Shown here: one piece after another, positions 20,524-29,692 of the stretch
How positions within the stretch are numbered: the first letter of the stretch is position 1
How the letters are laid out: each line of letters begins with the position of its first letter
Source of the DNA: Erysipelothrix urinaevulpis
GTDB taxonomy: Bacteria > Bacillota_I > Bacilli_A > Erysipelotrichales > Erysipelotrichaceae
Length of the DNA stretch: 64,000 nucleotides
Direction: 5' to 3'
Assembly: GCF_009828835.1 (NCBI RefSeq)
Contig: NZ_WTTB01000003.1
Span: forward strand, 223,304 to 287,303
Program-made: the position numbers and the translations under genes
The notes under the pieces: model-generated
What the model was told of the DNA's origin: nothing
Databases searched by the model: none
What the model saw: the letters and a program-made list of their open reading frames with translations, nothing else

Positions 20524-21714
20524 ATGTATCTAAAAACGACAAGTCCACAGTACTATAATTTTGGTTATATTTCCGATGCTAAACACACATATGATATTGA
20601 ACAAAGAATATACTCTAATCGTAAACCCGGCTTTTACAAAGCGTTTGACTGTGAAGTTTCCTATAAGGTCAATGATGGGATTGCTCTTTTAGTTTTATTG
20701 GATGAAAACAACGAACACCATCAATTTGTCATTCACCGAGAATCTGTTGTTCATGAGAATATCCCTCATGTTCTTATACCATTAACAGACTATGTAAATC
20801 TTGATGTCTCCAAATTTACAAACAATTCATTCAAAGAAAAAACTATCCCTACACAAGAATCGATCAAGTACCAACCCATTCAATCAGAAGTTTATGTTTC
20901 AGATATTTACTCTTATTATTATAGTGTTAAAGGTCAACGTTACTTTTTCTTAGGAGAATCTCATTCGTATTGGGAACTTACATATGTAGATACAGGCGAA
21001 CTTATTTCAACCGTTGATGGTATTGAACATACCTTAAGCAGTCAAAATATAATGATATATTTCCCGCAACAATTTCATCAACAGAAAATTAAAACAGGTA
21101 AAGCATGTTCCTATTTAACGATTATGTTTGATTTAAAAGTATCAAGTGAGAATGTTTTTGACTTGAAAAACAAAGTGTTAGAATGTACTGATGATATTCG
21201 TCATCTTATTCAACAGTATATTAAACAAGCAACATTAATGGAGTCTCACAATCAGCCTTATTCTCGAAGTTTAATGATTGCTCACCTTCAAGAAATCATT
21301 GTCTATCTTTTACAAAACAATGCTGGCGTGAGCGATGAATTATTCCTCACAAGTGCAAACCCTGTTCAGACAAACTTTGAAAATGAAACAATTGATGAAA
21401 TCAATAGCTTCATCCTTAGAAATATGGATAAAAACCTCACTGTAACGGATCTATGCGAGCACTTCTCATTTAGTCGCTCCTCATTACAGCTTCTCTTTAA
21501 AAAGCATTTGGGCTTACCACCCAAAGAGTACATCAATGACTTAAAGATGAAAGAAGCACAGCGTTTGGTCAGTTCGAATAAATATACATTAACTGAAGTT
21601 GCTCATCGATTAGGCTTCAGTTCAATTCACTATTTCTCTAGAAAATTTAAATCGCATTTTGGCATTACACCCAGTGAATATTCTCGTTCGATTTTTAAAT
21701 CCAATGAGGTATAA
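20524..21714 (+). CDS. AraC-family transcriptional regulator
   Basis: 396 residues from ATG at 20524, nine bases after AAGGGGG; an ATG at 20515 abuts the ribosome site and is less likely. A cupin-like sensor region (about residues 140-200, SHSYWELTYVDTGELIS, then FPQQFHQQK) precedes a C-terminal AraC double HTH (about 290-392: MDKNLTVTDLCEHFSFSRSS, KEYINDLKMKEAQRLV, EVAHRLGFSS, HYFSRKFKSHFGITPSEY). It is divergent from PTS IIB-IIC-IID and convergent with the yajC end of the agaZ-agaS unit, so it probably activates both Aga transcripts in response to the sugar or its phosphate. Confidence 0.9.
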   Translation: MYLKTTSPQYYNFGYISDAKHTYDIEQRIYSNRKPGFYKAFDCEVSYKVNDGIALLVLLDENNEHHQFVIHRESVVHENIPHVLIPLTDYVNLDVSKFTNNSFKEKTIPTQESIKYQPIQSEVYVSDIYSYYYSVKGQRYFFLGESHSYWELTYVDTGELISTVDGIEHTLSSQNIMIYFPQQFHQQKIKTGKACSYLTIMFDLKVSSENVFDLKNKVLECTDDIRHLIQQYIKQATLMESHNQPYSRSLMIAHLQEIIVYLLQNNAGVSDELFLTSANPVQTNFENETIDEINSFILRNMDKNLTVTDLCEHFSFSRSSLQLLFKKHLGLPPKEYINDLKMKEAQRLVSSNKYTLTEVAHRLGFSSIHYFSRKFKSHFGITPSEYSRSIFKSNEV

Positions 21715-21743
21715 AAAAACGATCACAATCATGATCGTTTTTT
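21714..21743. terminator. Bidirectional terminator between AraC gene and yajC-like gene
   Basis: 12-bp perfect arms (21714-21725, 21732-21743), loop CAATCA, A-run and T-run on either side. It serves both convergent transcripts and overlaps the YajC-like stop. Confidence 0.88.
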
Positions 21744-22029
21744 AGTTAATTATATTGTTGATGCTATACAGTGCAACTTCAATTTCGCTTCCATCATGCA
21801 ACTTAATGATTGCACTCACATCTTTATCTTTAACCCTTACAAATTGACCGATTAAACCATTTGCAAATAAAACTTGGTCGCCTGGTTTTAAAGTGTCAAT
21901 GAGTGTTCCACTCCGATTCTCTGTTTTTTTCATTACACTTTTAGTTCTAAAAAAATAAACGCCAATAATTGCAATAATAATAATGATAACGGTCATTGCT
22001 GTGTACAATACAACGTGCCAAGGTGTCAT
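21742..22029 (-). CDS. YajC-like membrane protein of the Aga cluster
   Basis: 95 residues: one N-terminal membrane segment (about 8-27, very Ile-rich) and a basic cytoplasmic part with IDTLKPGDQVLFANGLIGQF, the signature region of YajC, the small partner of SecDF. It is the last gene of agaZ-agaS-IIA-yajC. YajC-like genes are known inside PTS and glycosidase operons of streptococci (for example the hyaluronate locus), so this copy is probably specialised for that operon and not the housekeeping subunit. Its role there is unknown. Confidence 0.85.
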   Translation of the reverse strand: MTPWHVVLYTAMTVIIIIIAIIGVYFFRTKSVMKKTENRSGTLIDTLKPGDQVLFANGLIGQFVRVKDKDVSAIIKLHDGSEIEVALYSINNIIN

Positions 22030-22044
22030 CGTAATTTCCCCTTT

Positions 22045-22473
22045 CTAGATACCATCGCTTTCGTTTTCTTCTGTATCTAAATCTTCATAGACAAATCGGT
22101 AGACTTGATCTTTCCCTGTTTGTTCAGCATTCATTGCTAGGTCTTTTGCTGTTTCTATAAACTGTCTGGACATAATGGCTTCAATCAACATGGCAAGATT
22201 GGTTCCAGTTAAAACCTCACAGTGTTCATATTGACTTGCGACCATCACACTTTCCCTAAACGGCGTTCCTCCCTTTAAATCAGTAAAAATTAGTGTTCCT
22301 TTATCACTAGAGACTGCATCAATTGCTTGTTTTAAATTATCAAGTAATTGATGTTCTTCGCCTTCCAAGAAGGACAAAACCTCAAATGAATCTTGTGGAC
22401 CTGCGATCAATTCAACGGCAGTTTTCAATCCATTTGCAAATTCACCATGTCCTACAACTACAATTCCAATCAT
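22045..22473 (-). CDS. PTS mannose/fructose-family EIIA component
   Basis: 142 residues, cytoplasmic. N-terminal GIVVVGHGEFANGL contains the His (about residue 9) phosphorylated by HPr; FTDLKGGTPFRES is the second conserved segment. It supplies phosphate to the EIIB encoded at 19870-20349. Its ATG overlaps the agaS stop by four bases. It is separated from the IIB-IIC-IID genes by the AraC gene, so the PTS is split between two transcripts. Confidence 0.93.
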   Translation of the reverse strand: MIGIVVVGHGEFANGLKTAVELIAGPQDSFEVLSFLEGEEHQLLDNLKQAIDAVSSDKGTLIFTDLKGGTPFRESVMVASQYEHCEVLTGTNLAMLIEAIMSRQFIETAKDLAMNAEQTGKDQVYRFVYEDLDTEENESDGI

Positions 22474-23633
22474 GATGCTTCCTCCTCAAAGTCATATAAG
22501 ATTACGCCTTGAACAACACGGTTTACTTCACCACTTGGCCAAGGATTGTCAGGTCCCTTGCCTACTTGCAACGCTTTAAATAACGACATCATTTGAACAT
22601 ACAAAGAACTCGCCAAAACCGAGAGGTCTTTACTTGAATTATAGGTTACCGGAAGATAAATATCAACCAATGACTCAAGATCATGATCATGTAACTTATC
22701 AACAACCATAATTTTGTTCCCTTTTCTTTGACTTGCTACTTCTTTGATTAAATCAATTTGGTACTTACGAGTGTAGTGATTGTTTGACATCAAGACAACC
22801 ATCAAGGTTTCACTATTTAAGATTGATTTAGGTCCATGTCTAAAGCCTAAAGGGGTATTATAGGCTACAACAGTCTCACCAGCAGTTAACTCTAACATTT
22901 TTAATGATGCTTCATGGGCCAATGCCTCAAGTTCATCATCACCAATATAAACAATACGGTTAAAATCAAAGGAATCAATGATTGCTTCTATTTTTTTGTA
23001 ATCGTTTAATCGTATATCATTCGCTTTTTCTATTGCTTCATCTACTAACTCTTTTTCTGACTCGATTGTATCAAGATTAAAAGCCAAATATGCAGCTAAA
23101 ACCATGTTCGTATAGCTACTTGTCATTGCAAAAGATTGATCATTTGTTTCAGGAGGCAACTTAATCGAATAGTAATTTTCACCTTCTCTTAACGCTAATT
23201 TCCCCTCATGATTACATGTAATAATTAAGTGACTGACATCCGGATTTATTTGATTAGCAAGATCAACACTTGCGATAGACTCCGGTGAATTTCCACTTCT
23301 TCCAAACGAGACAAGTAAAATCTTACCTTCTTCATGAATATGACGTTTTGGATTCGCAACAATATCGGTTGTTGGAATACTTAACACGCGATCAAAGTAT
23401 TTTTCTTGTAAGAGCGGAACTAGCGTTGAACCAACAAACTCACTTGTTCCAGCGCCTGTAAATATAATGGTACCTTCTTTTTTAAAAGGTTCAATATATG
23501 TCGATAATGAATATTTTTGATTTTCAATTAGTGTCTTTGTTTTTTCCCAAGTGTCAGGTTGTTGATAAATTTCATTGGCTGTATTGTACCCATTTAATTC
23601 TTTCCATTTTTCAACTTTTTTACCTAAAATCAT
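22470..23633 (-). CDS. agaS: AgaS-type sugar-isomerase (SIS) protein
   Basis: 387 residues with two SIS domains. Seen: FTGAGTSEFVG (phosphosugar loop), LLVSFGRSGNSPES and HGPKSILNSETL. AgaS converts galactosamine 6-phosphate to tagatose 6-phosphate with release of ammonia; the older name is tagatose-6-phosphate ketose/aldose isomerase. Position between a GatZ/KbaZ-like gene and a mannose-family EIIA fits the Aga (N-acetylgalactosamine/galactosamine) pathway. No deacetylase (AgaA/NagA) is in the window, so either galactosamine is the substrate or the deacetylase is elsewhere. Confidence 0.9.
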   Translation of the reverse strand: MILGKKVEKWKELNGYNTANEIYQQPDTWEKTKTLIENQKYSLSTYIEPFKKEGTIIFTGAGTSEFVGSTLVPLLQEKYFDRVLSIPTTDIVANPKRHIHEEGKILLVSFGRSGNSPESIASVDLANQINPDVSHLIITCNHEGKLALREGENYYSIKLPPETNDQSFAMTSSYTNMVLAAYLAFNLDTIESEKELVDEAIEKANDIRLNDYKKIEAIIDSFDFNRIVYIGDDELEALAHEASLKMLELTAGETVVAYNTPLGFRHGPKSILNSETLMVVLMSNNHYTRKYQIDLIKEVASQRKGNKIMVVDKLHDHDLESLVDIYLPVTYNSSKDLSVLASSLYVQMMSLFKALQVGKGPDNPWPSGEVNRVVQGVILYDFEEEAS

Positions 23634-23646
23634 AGTTCTAAGCCTC

Positions 23647-24945
23647 CTAAAATAATTTATCTATCTGTGTCGCATAGTGATAATCTTCATAATATAACTT
23701 AATATAATCTTTAATTAAAGCAGTCGCTTCCAGTTCAATTAATCCTTTTTGAACCTTGCGATATTGATAAGGTAAATGTTGAGATAAAACATTCATAGGA
23801 ATACCTGTTTCATTGATATTCTTAATGAGTGTTGTAATTGCTTTTTGAACATCATCTTGTGGTAAATAATATCGAGCACGATCACTGTAACTAAATTTGC
23901 GTTTTATAAATAACTCTTTCTCATTTCCATGATAGTGATTCTTCCAATTTTTAGGTTCTTTCATCATTGATTGTTCTAAAACATCGATAAAATTAGAAGG
24001 GTTTTCGACTAATGTGTCTTCGATATAACTTAATGCAAAGAGTGCTTCACGATAAGCAAATGTTAAAGCAGGGCCAACCTTTAAAATATTGATCCCATCT
24101 TCGACCATTTCTCGTAAATGTTCTGGTGTTTGGTAGTCTGTTGAGTGTCCTTCAAAGACTAATTGTGGATACTTTGTTTTTAGTGTTTGACTTAAATCTT
24201 TTGCTTTCTCTCGATTATATTGGTCAATCTCTGCATCGCCAAATTCTACCCCTGGTTGAACAACTATTCCAATCACCGCATCGAAAACTTCCATCACATC
24301 TAACGCAGCAAATGTTTCTTTAAATACACCATAGGTTGTTTCAAAGTCCTCAACTGATGTTACTTGCAATTCCTCTTCTTCTTCCTGAGCTCCACCTGGA
24401 ATTGGGACTTCCGATCCTATAATAAATGCAGGGAAAACTGCATCTTTATTTTCTTTTAATAAATCTTGATATCCTCTCAATGCTTCTTTGGCTAAAATTG
24501 CTGAACGTTTGGCGATTGTTGCATCCGATAATCTTTCATTTTGGTCATCATCTGCTACTCGCATTGAAGTATCTAAATGAATCTTTGTAAAACCTGCTCT
24601 TACGTATTCATATACCAAGACTTTCGCAAGTTCCATCGCTTCATCTTCATTTTTATCTGTCCATGTTAAAGGACCTAAATGATCGCCTCCTAAAATAACC
24701 ATCTCGTTTGAGATTCCTACTTTATTCGCAATATCATAAACATAATCTCTAAAGTCTGTCGGTTTCATGCCGGTATATCCACCGAATTGATCCACTTGAT
24801 TAGCAGTGGACTCGATAACAACTGGTGCATCATGATCGCGTGCAAACTCTAAGGCTGCTTCAATAGCTGTTCCATTTGCAGTACAAACAGAATAAACTCC
24901 TACTCCTTTCTTATTATTTAACTTAAACAATACATTTTTTTTCAT
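23647..24945 (-). CDS. GatZ/KbaZ-family tagatose-phosphate protein (Aga copy)
   Basis: 432 residues from ATG at 24945 with AGAGGTG upstream (a GTG at 24954 is less likely). It parallels the lac-operon paralogue throughout: SVCTANGTAIEA, STANQVDQFGGYTGMKP, ILGGDHLGPLTW, HLDTSM, GSEVPIPGGAQ, EGHSTDYQTPEH and LKVGPALTFAYREALF. The family is known as AgaZ/KbaZ/GatZ, the partner of class II tagatose-bisphosphate aldolase, but no KbaY/GatY or tagatose-6-phosphate kinase is near. As it heads the agaS operon, whose product is tagatose 6-phosphate, a 4-epimerase role is the simplest inference. First gene of agaZ-agaS-IIA-yajC. Confidence 0.88.
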   Translation of the reverse strand: MKKNVLFKLNNKKGVGVYSVCTANGTAIEAALEFARDHDAPVVIESTANQVDQFGGYTGMKPTDFRDYVYDIANKVGISNEMVILGGDHLGPLTWTDKNEDEAMELAKVLVYEYVRAGFTKIHLDTSMRVADDDQNERLSDATIAKRSAILAKEALRGYQDLLKENKDAVFPAFIIGSEVPIPGGAQEEEEELQVTSVEDFETTYGVFKETFAALDVMEVFDAVIGIVVQPGVEFGDAEIDQYNREKAKDLSQTLKTKYPQLVFEGHSTDYQTPEHLREMVEDGINILKVGPALTFAYREALFALSYIEDTLVENPSNFIDVLEQSMMKEPKNWKNHYHGNEKELFIKRKFSYSDRARYYLPQDDVQKAITTLIKNINETGIPMNVLSQHLPYQYRKVQKGLIELEATALIKDYIKLYYEDYHYATQIDKLF

Positions 24946-25330
24946 ATCTATCACCTCTTATCTCAATGCTATCAAAGTTTTTTTGCTAATTATTTAGGTT
25001 TATGATGAATTCCCTTGTACAATTCAACAAAGTTATCAAGAATACGATCTAATATTGAAACATCTTCTTGATTGACTTCACACAATCCCCTTATATAATT
25101 CACAATAAAACGAACTATTTACACTATTTATTGTCGTGATTCTTGGTGTTTTTAGGAAAATTTGTATCGTGAACAAGGAATCATCGGAATACACCTCTGT
25201 TTTGTTTGATGAATATTTTCTCTTGATTTTGGTATCTCTTGCTACCTTGGTGGAATATGATGTTGATTCAAGCAAATAAAAACAACCTCTATCAACAAGG
25301 AAAGATAAAGGTTGTTTTTTATGTGTTTAG
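24946..25330. other. Intergenic stretch upstream of the Aga operon
   Basis: About 385 bases without a convincing gene. A 65-codon minus-strand reading (25078-25275) and a neighbouring frame both contain an ELYKGI-like stretch, which could be remnants of a decayed duplicated segment, but neither has a ribosome site or a recognisable family. It should contain the promoter of the GatZ-like gene and ends in the cstA terminator hairpin. Confidence 0.5.
25278..25319. terminator. Terminator after cstA
   Basis: 16-bp arms with one mismatch (25278-25293, 25304-25319), flanked by A- and T-runs. It lies 11 bases beyond the cstA stop. Confidence 0.8.
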
Positions 25331-26752
25331 TTATTGTTCTTTTTTGAATTTTTTAACACGATACACAAAGTAGATAAATGAAGCTAGGGCAACAAGTGCT
25401 CCGACTGGATTTGAGATTGAGGTTGGTAATCCAAATCCTTCAGGTGCTTGAAGCAAGTAAGTTGCTGATACAGCAGTCATAAACACAGCTGGTAAAGTCG
25501 TCATCCAATGGGACTTGTTTTTATGGACTAAGTAACTTGATGATGTCCACAGAACAATCATCGCTAATGTTTGGTTTGACCACGAGAAATAACGCCAAAT
25601 AATATCAAAGTTCATTCGGGTTAAGACAAAGCTAACCGCAAACAATGGAATCGCAAGAATTAATCTATTTTTCTTTTCAACTTGATTAAAATTCATCGCA
25701 TCCGCAATCGTCAGACGAGCTGATCTAAATGCTGTATCTCCTGAAGTAATTGGAGCAGCGATAACACCAATGATTGCTAGTATTCCACCAAATTTCCCTA
25801 ACATTGCTAAAGATATATGATTTACAACAGCTCCTGGTTGTCCGCCACCAGCACCGTAATAAAACTCACCTAATCCTTCAACGCCACCAAAGAATGCCAT
25901 TGCAGCTGCCGCCCAAATGATAGCGATAATTCCTTCCGCAATCATGGCACCAAAGAACACTGGACGTCCTTGGTTTTCGTTTTGTAAGCAACGCGACATC
26001 ATTGGAGTTTGTGTTGCATGGAATCCGCTGATCGCACCACATGCAACAGTGGTAAACAACATCGCCCAAACTGGTAATCCTTTAGGATGCAGACTTGTAA
26101 ATGAGAAGGCTGGTAAGGTATAACCGCCTGTAAACAAGGAAATTCCAATTCCACCTGCCATGATTAACAATGTTAACCCAAATACAGGGTATATTTTACC
26201 AATTATTTTATCAATCGGTAAGATTGTCGCTAAGAAATAATAAACAAAAATTATGATTAACCACGTGTCAAAGTTATCCATTCCTGGAATCCCTAGACCT
26301 GCTAAAAGGTTTGCTGGACCCGTCATAAAGACTGTACCAACTAACATCAATAACACAACCGAGAAAACTCGCATTAACTTACGCGCCGGTTCACCTAAGT
26401 AAACACCCACAATTTCTGAAACACTTTTTCCATCATGACGAAGTGATAGCATCCCAGTAAAATAATCATGGACCCCGCCTGCAAACACACTTCCCAGTGC
26501 AATCCAAATAAATGCCATCGGCCCAAAGAGCGCACCTTGGATGGCTCCAAATATTGGTCCAAGTCCAGCAATATTTAATAACTGAATTAAGAAAACTCTC
26601 CCCTTTGACATCGGCATATAATCAACACCATCTTGTAGTCTGTAAGCCGGTGTTTCTAATTCTGGTTCTGGTCCAAAATGCTTTTCAACAATCTTACCAT
26701 AGGTAAAATACCCAATAACTAAGATTGCTATTCCTATTACTAATTGAATCAT
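25331..26752 (-). CDS. cstA: CstA-family carboxylate (pyruvate/peptide) transporter
   Basis: 473 residues with many membrane segments; shorter than E. coli CstA/BtsT (about 700) but typical of Gram-positive CstA. Seen: LNIAGLGPIFGAIQGALFGP, GAISGFHATQTPMMSRC and a Thr-rich ITSGDTAFRSARLTIAD motif. The family imports pyruvate (BtsT, CstA) or peptides. It has GGAGGAAGAG before ATG. The preceding minus-strand gene encodes a LytTR regulator, which fits pyruvate control: LytTR systems (BtsSR, LytSR) govern pyruvate transport genes, and LytSR-LrgAB lie 11 kb away. Confidence 0.9.
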   Translation of the reverse strand: MIQLVIGIAILVIGYFTYGKIVEKHFGPEPELETPAYRLQDGVDYMPMSKGRVFLIQLLNIAGLGPIFGAIQGALFGPMAFIWIALGSVFAGGVHDYFTGMLSLRHDGKSVSEIVGVYLGEPARKLMRVFSVVLLMLVGTVFMTGPANLLAGLGIPGMDNFDTWLIIIFVYYFLATILPIDKIIGKIYPVFGLTLLIMAGGIGISLFTGGYTLPAFSFTSLHPKGLPVWAMLFTTVACGAISGFHATQTPMMSRCLQNENQGRPVFFGAMIAEGIIAIIWAAAAMAFFGGVEGLGEFYYGAGGGQPGAVVNHISLAMLGKFGGILAIIGVIAAPITSGDTAFRSARLTIADAMNFNQVEKKNRLILAIPLFAVSFVLTRMNFDIIWRYFSWSNQTLAMIVLWTSSSYLVHKNKSHWMTTLPAVFMTAVSATYLLQAPEGFGLPTSISNPVGALVALASFIYFVYRVKKFKKEQ

Positions 26753-26833
26753 TCCTCTTCCTCCTTAGAAAACATGTGACCATATTGTAGTCTGTAACGG
26801 CTTTCTTTTGGGTAAATTTTTCTGTAATACAAA

Positions 26834-26857
26834 AATAGTGCACTCAAGTGCACTATT
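26834..26857 (-). terminator. Terminator of LytTR gene 26853
   Basis: 10-bp perfect arms (26834-26843, 26848-26857), loop TCAA, followed on the minus strand by a T5 run. The gene's TAG stop lies within the stem, the same design as after the paralogue at 37708. Confidence 0.82.
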
Positions 26858-27626
26858 CTATATTCATCATTCGTTTAAATTGTTTTACATTACTACGACT
26901 CACCGGAATTGTTTCATCAATGTAATTAAGCTTTAAATTAAAGGTATAATTTAACCATGGTTCTATACTATCAATATAGTTCGTATTAATAATATATGAC
27001 TTATGGCATCGAAAGAAATTTTTCACACTGAGCTTATCATAAATCTCTTGCAAGGTCTGTGATAAGTAGTATTTATTATCTTGGGTCCTTAAGACCGTAT
27101 CACCATTTTCAATCGTAACATAGATGATTTCAGAAAAATCAACAGGTATTAATTTCCCTTGAACACATACTGTTATTTTATTCAATCGTTCAGGTGTTTC
27201 TAACGTTTCTAATTTAGCCTTTATTTTATTATATTTTTGCTTATATTCTAACATCGAACTCATATATGCTTTCAATTCATCAATAATAAGTGCATCAAGT
27301 TTTTTTTCATCAATTGGTTTCAATAAATATTTCAGGTTATTTAAACTGAACGCTTTTAAAGCACTGTCATCATCATCCATCATAAAAATTATTTCAGCTG
27401 GTTTTCCTTGATGATTCAGTGTTTTAATCAAGTTCAACTCTTCAGTATCTAATCGTTCTAAATCTAAAAAAACTAAGTCTACATTTGACATTTTGTCAAC
27501 CATTTCTATGGTATTAACGGTGTTATATACACACTTTTCAATTGTTAAAAAACTATATTTTGATAACGCTTTAACGAGCCTATTTCTAGTTGATTCGTTG
27601 GCATCCACAACTAAACATCTAAACAT
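26853..27626 (-). CDS. LytTR response-regulator-like protein with degenerate receiver
   Basis: 257 residues. The C-terminal LytTR DNA-binding domain (about 155-257) is nearly identical in many stretches to that of the LytR at 37708-38481: KYYLSQTLQEIYDKL, KNFFRCHKSYIINTNYID, VSRSNVKQFKRM. The receiver keeps the phospho-Asp region (VFLDLE) and KP motif (LLKPIDEKK) but has VVDANE where VVDDEE is expected and Met where the switch Thr/Ser normally sits. No kinase gene is adjacent. It lies just upstream of cstA and probably controls it, possibly by phosphorylation-independent means or through LytS. Confidence 0.88.
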   Translation of the reverse strand: MFRCLVVDANESTRNRLVKALSKYSFLTIEKCVYNTVNTIEMVDKMSNVDLVFLDLERLDTEELNLIKTLNHQGKPAEIIFMMDDDDSALKAFSLNNLKYLLKPIDEKKLDALIIDELKAYMSSMLEYKQKYNKIKAKLETLETPERLNKITVCVQGKLIPVDFSEIIYVTIENGDTVLRTQDNKYYLSQTLQEIYDKLSVKNFFRCHKSYIINTNYIDSIEPWLNYTFNLKLNYIDETIPVSRSNVKQFKRMMNIE

Positions 27627-27724
27627 CTAAAGCACACTCCTTATTAGGTATAAAGTAAATACTTTTTTAGATACTAATGCATTGATTTTTGTGAATACTT
27701 CTTGACGCTTATTCGTTTGATTTT

Positions 27725-27758
27725 AAAAACTATCACGAAGTGAATCGTAATAGTTTTT
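27725..27758 (-). terminator. Terminator of the decarboxylase operon
   Basis: 14-bp arms with one mismatch (27725-27738, 27745-27758), loop AGTGAA, T5 at the arm end on the minus strand. It follows the beta-subunit gene. Confidence 0.8.
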
Positions 27759-27792
27759 GTGTCAGTATATCTATTCTTTAGTCAGTAGCAAT

Positions 27793-28926
27793 TTATCCAA
27801 ATAAATTTAATAACACACCTGCAGCAATCGCTGATCCAATAACACCAGACACGTTTGCTCCCATGGCATGCATTAATAAAAAGTTTGCTGGATTTTCTTC
27901 TTGACCCACTTTTTGGACAACACGTGATGCCATTGGGACTGCCGAAACACCCGCAGCACCAATTAGTGGATTAATTTTACCTTTCGATACTTTACACATA
28001 ATGTTTCCAAAGATAACACCAAATGCCGTACCAATTCCAAAGGCAATAAGACCTAAAACAATAATCTTAATGGTCTGAACATTTAAAAATGTTTCAGCAT
28101 TCGCTGTCGCACCAACAGTTATCCCTAAGAAAATAGTAATAACGTTGACCAAACCATTTTGTGCCGTTTCAGATAACCTTTCAGTTAATAAAGATTCTCT
28201 AAATAAATTCCCTAACATTAACATTCCCACAAGTGTTGCAGCTGATGGTAGTAACAAGGAAACTACAACCGTAACAACAATTGGAAATATTATTTTTTCT
28301 AATTGTGATACTTCTCTTAATTGATCCATTACAATTGAACGATCTTCTTTTTTAGTTAGTGCTCGCATGATTGGTGGTTGAATAATTGGTACCAAAGCCA
28401 TATAAGAATAGGCTGCGACCGCAATAGGTCCTAACAAGTGAGGTGCTAACTTTGACGTTAAAAATAACGCTGTTGGTCCATCTGCACCGCCAATAATTCC
28501 AATGGATGCTGCTTCTTGAGCAGTAAACCCAAGTGCTGTTGCTCCAATAAATGTTGCGAATATTCCAAATTGAGCAGCACCGCCTAATAATACTGATTTA
28601 GGATTGGCAATTAAAGGACCAAAATCAGTCATGGCACCAACCCCCATAAAAATAAGAGGTGGATAGATACCAAGTTTTACCCCTTGGTATAAGTAGTAAA
28701 ACAAGCCACCATTTTCTGTTGCTGTTGGTTCATTCATTATGCCTGCTAAGGGAAGGTTTGCTAATAACATTCCAAATGCAATTGGAATAAGTAGCAACGG
28801 TTCAAATTCTTTTGCGATTGCTAAATACAAGAGTAAAAAAGATGTTAATAGCATTAAACCTTGACCCATTGTAATTGATGCTAATCCGGTTCCTTCGATG
28901 AAACCTCTCAACATATCTAATAACAC
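27793..28926 (-). CDS. oadB: Na+-translocating decarboxylase beta subunit
   Basis: 377 residues, membrane protein of the OadB/MmdB/GcdB family, which decarboxylates carboxybiotin and pumps Na+ out of the cell. Seen: [20 protein letters not shown] near residue 75, the [21 protein letters not shown] segment carrying the conserved Asp, [19 protein letters not shown] and the C-terminal [18 protein letters not shown]. The gene symbol reflects family; substrate depends on the alpha subunit. It is the last gene of the decarboxylase operon and is followed by a strong terminator. Confidence 0.94.
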   Translation of the reverse strand: MLLDMLRGFIEGTGLASITMGQGLMLLTSFLLLYLAIAKEFEPLLLIPIAFGMLLANLPLAGIMNEPTATENGGLFYYLYQGVKLGIYPPLIFMGVGAMTDFGPLIANPKSVLLGGAAQFGIFATFIGATALGFTAQEAASIGIIGGADGPTALFLTSKLAPHLLGPIAVAAYSYMALVPIIQPPIMRALTKKEDRSIVMDQLREVSQLEKIIFPIVVTVVVSLLLPSAATLVGMLMLGNLFRESLLTERLSETAQNGLVNVITIFLGITVGATANAETFLNVQTIKIIVLGLIAFGIGTAFGVIFGNIMCKVSKGKINPLIGAAGVSAVPMASRVVQKVGQEENPANFLLMHAMGANVSGVIGSAIAAGVLLNLFG

Positions 28927-28944
28927 ACTACCACTTCCTTTCGA

Positions 28945-29319
28945 CTACTCAATAATCACTAGCTGATCGCCAGTATTAACACTAACACCTTCATTGACCA
29001 TAATTTTACTTACAGTACCTGCTTGAGGTGCTACGATTTCATTTTCCATTTTCATTGCTTCTAAGATCAAGAGAACTTGGCCTGCTTCGACAGTTTCGTT
29101 TTCTGATACATTGATTTTGAATATACTTCCTGGCATCGGTGACTTAATATCCACTTGACCCTCTACCACTGCTGCCTTCGGTGTTTGTTTTTTAGGAGTT
29201 GCTGCTTTGGGTGCTGGCTTTGCTGCTTGAACGCTTGGTCTTACAGGAGCATCACCACCCACTTCTTCTACATCAACTTCATACATTGTTCCATTTACAT
29301 TAATATTAAACTTTCTCAT
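28945..29319 (-). CDS. Biotin carboxyl carrier subunit of the decarboxylase
   Basis: 124 residues: a short N-terminal segment, an Ala/Pro/Lys-rich flexible linker (about 30-55) and a C-terminal biotinyl domain with EAMKMEN, the Lys being the biotin site, and [10 protein letters not shown] at its start. It shuttles CO2 from the carboxyltransferase (29693-31237) to the membrane beta subunit. It equals MmdC/GcdC of the Na+-pump decarboxylases and depends on biotinylation by the BirA encoded 7 kb away. Confidence 0.93.
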   Translation of the reverse strand: MRKFNINVNGTMYEVDVEEVGGDAPVRPSVQAAKPAPKAATPKKQTPKAAVVEGQVDIKSPMPGSIFKINVSENETVEAGQVLLILEAMKMENEIVAPQAGTVSKIMVNEGVSVNTGDQLVIIE

Positions 29320-29328
29320 TGTTCCTCC

Positions 29329-29679
29329 TTATTGGACTTTTGTGGACATGTGTTCATGTAATCCTGCTTGAGTCCAACTATCCATATTATTTACGCGAGT
29401 AATCTTTTGTATCACAAGGTTATCAGTATGTGTGTCCATAACAACTGCTAATGCAGCAGCAATGACACTCACTATTTCATCGTCATCAACCTTTGAGTCG
29501 ACGTCAATCAATGACCCTTGATTTGATTCTTCACTTAATTTATTGTCATTATTTTGGCGATTGCTTAACACTCTAAGCAAGCTAATCACTGCTAGTATTA
29601 TTAACAGTCCAACAAAGACTATAAGCATACTAAAAGCACTAATAATGACACTTTCACTGACTGTAATAAATTCTTCCAT
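29329..29679 (-). CDS. Decarboxylase gamma/delta-type membrane subunit (OadG family)
   Basis: 116 residues with one N-terminal membrane segment (about 12-37, SAFSMLIVFVGLLIILAVIS) followed by a polar tail containing DDDEIVSVIAAALAVVM, the pattern of OadG/MmdD that ties the carboxyltransferase to the membrane. Lies between the alpha and biotin carrier genes with short spacers. Confidence 0.88.
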   Translation of the reverse strand: MEEFITVSESVIISAFSMLIVFVGLLIILAVISLLRVLSNRQNNDNKLSEESNQGSLIDVDSKVDDDEIVSVIAAALAVVMDTHTDNLVIQKITRVNNMDSWTQAGLHEHMSTKVQ

Positions 29680-29692
29680 TTAATTCACCTCA

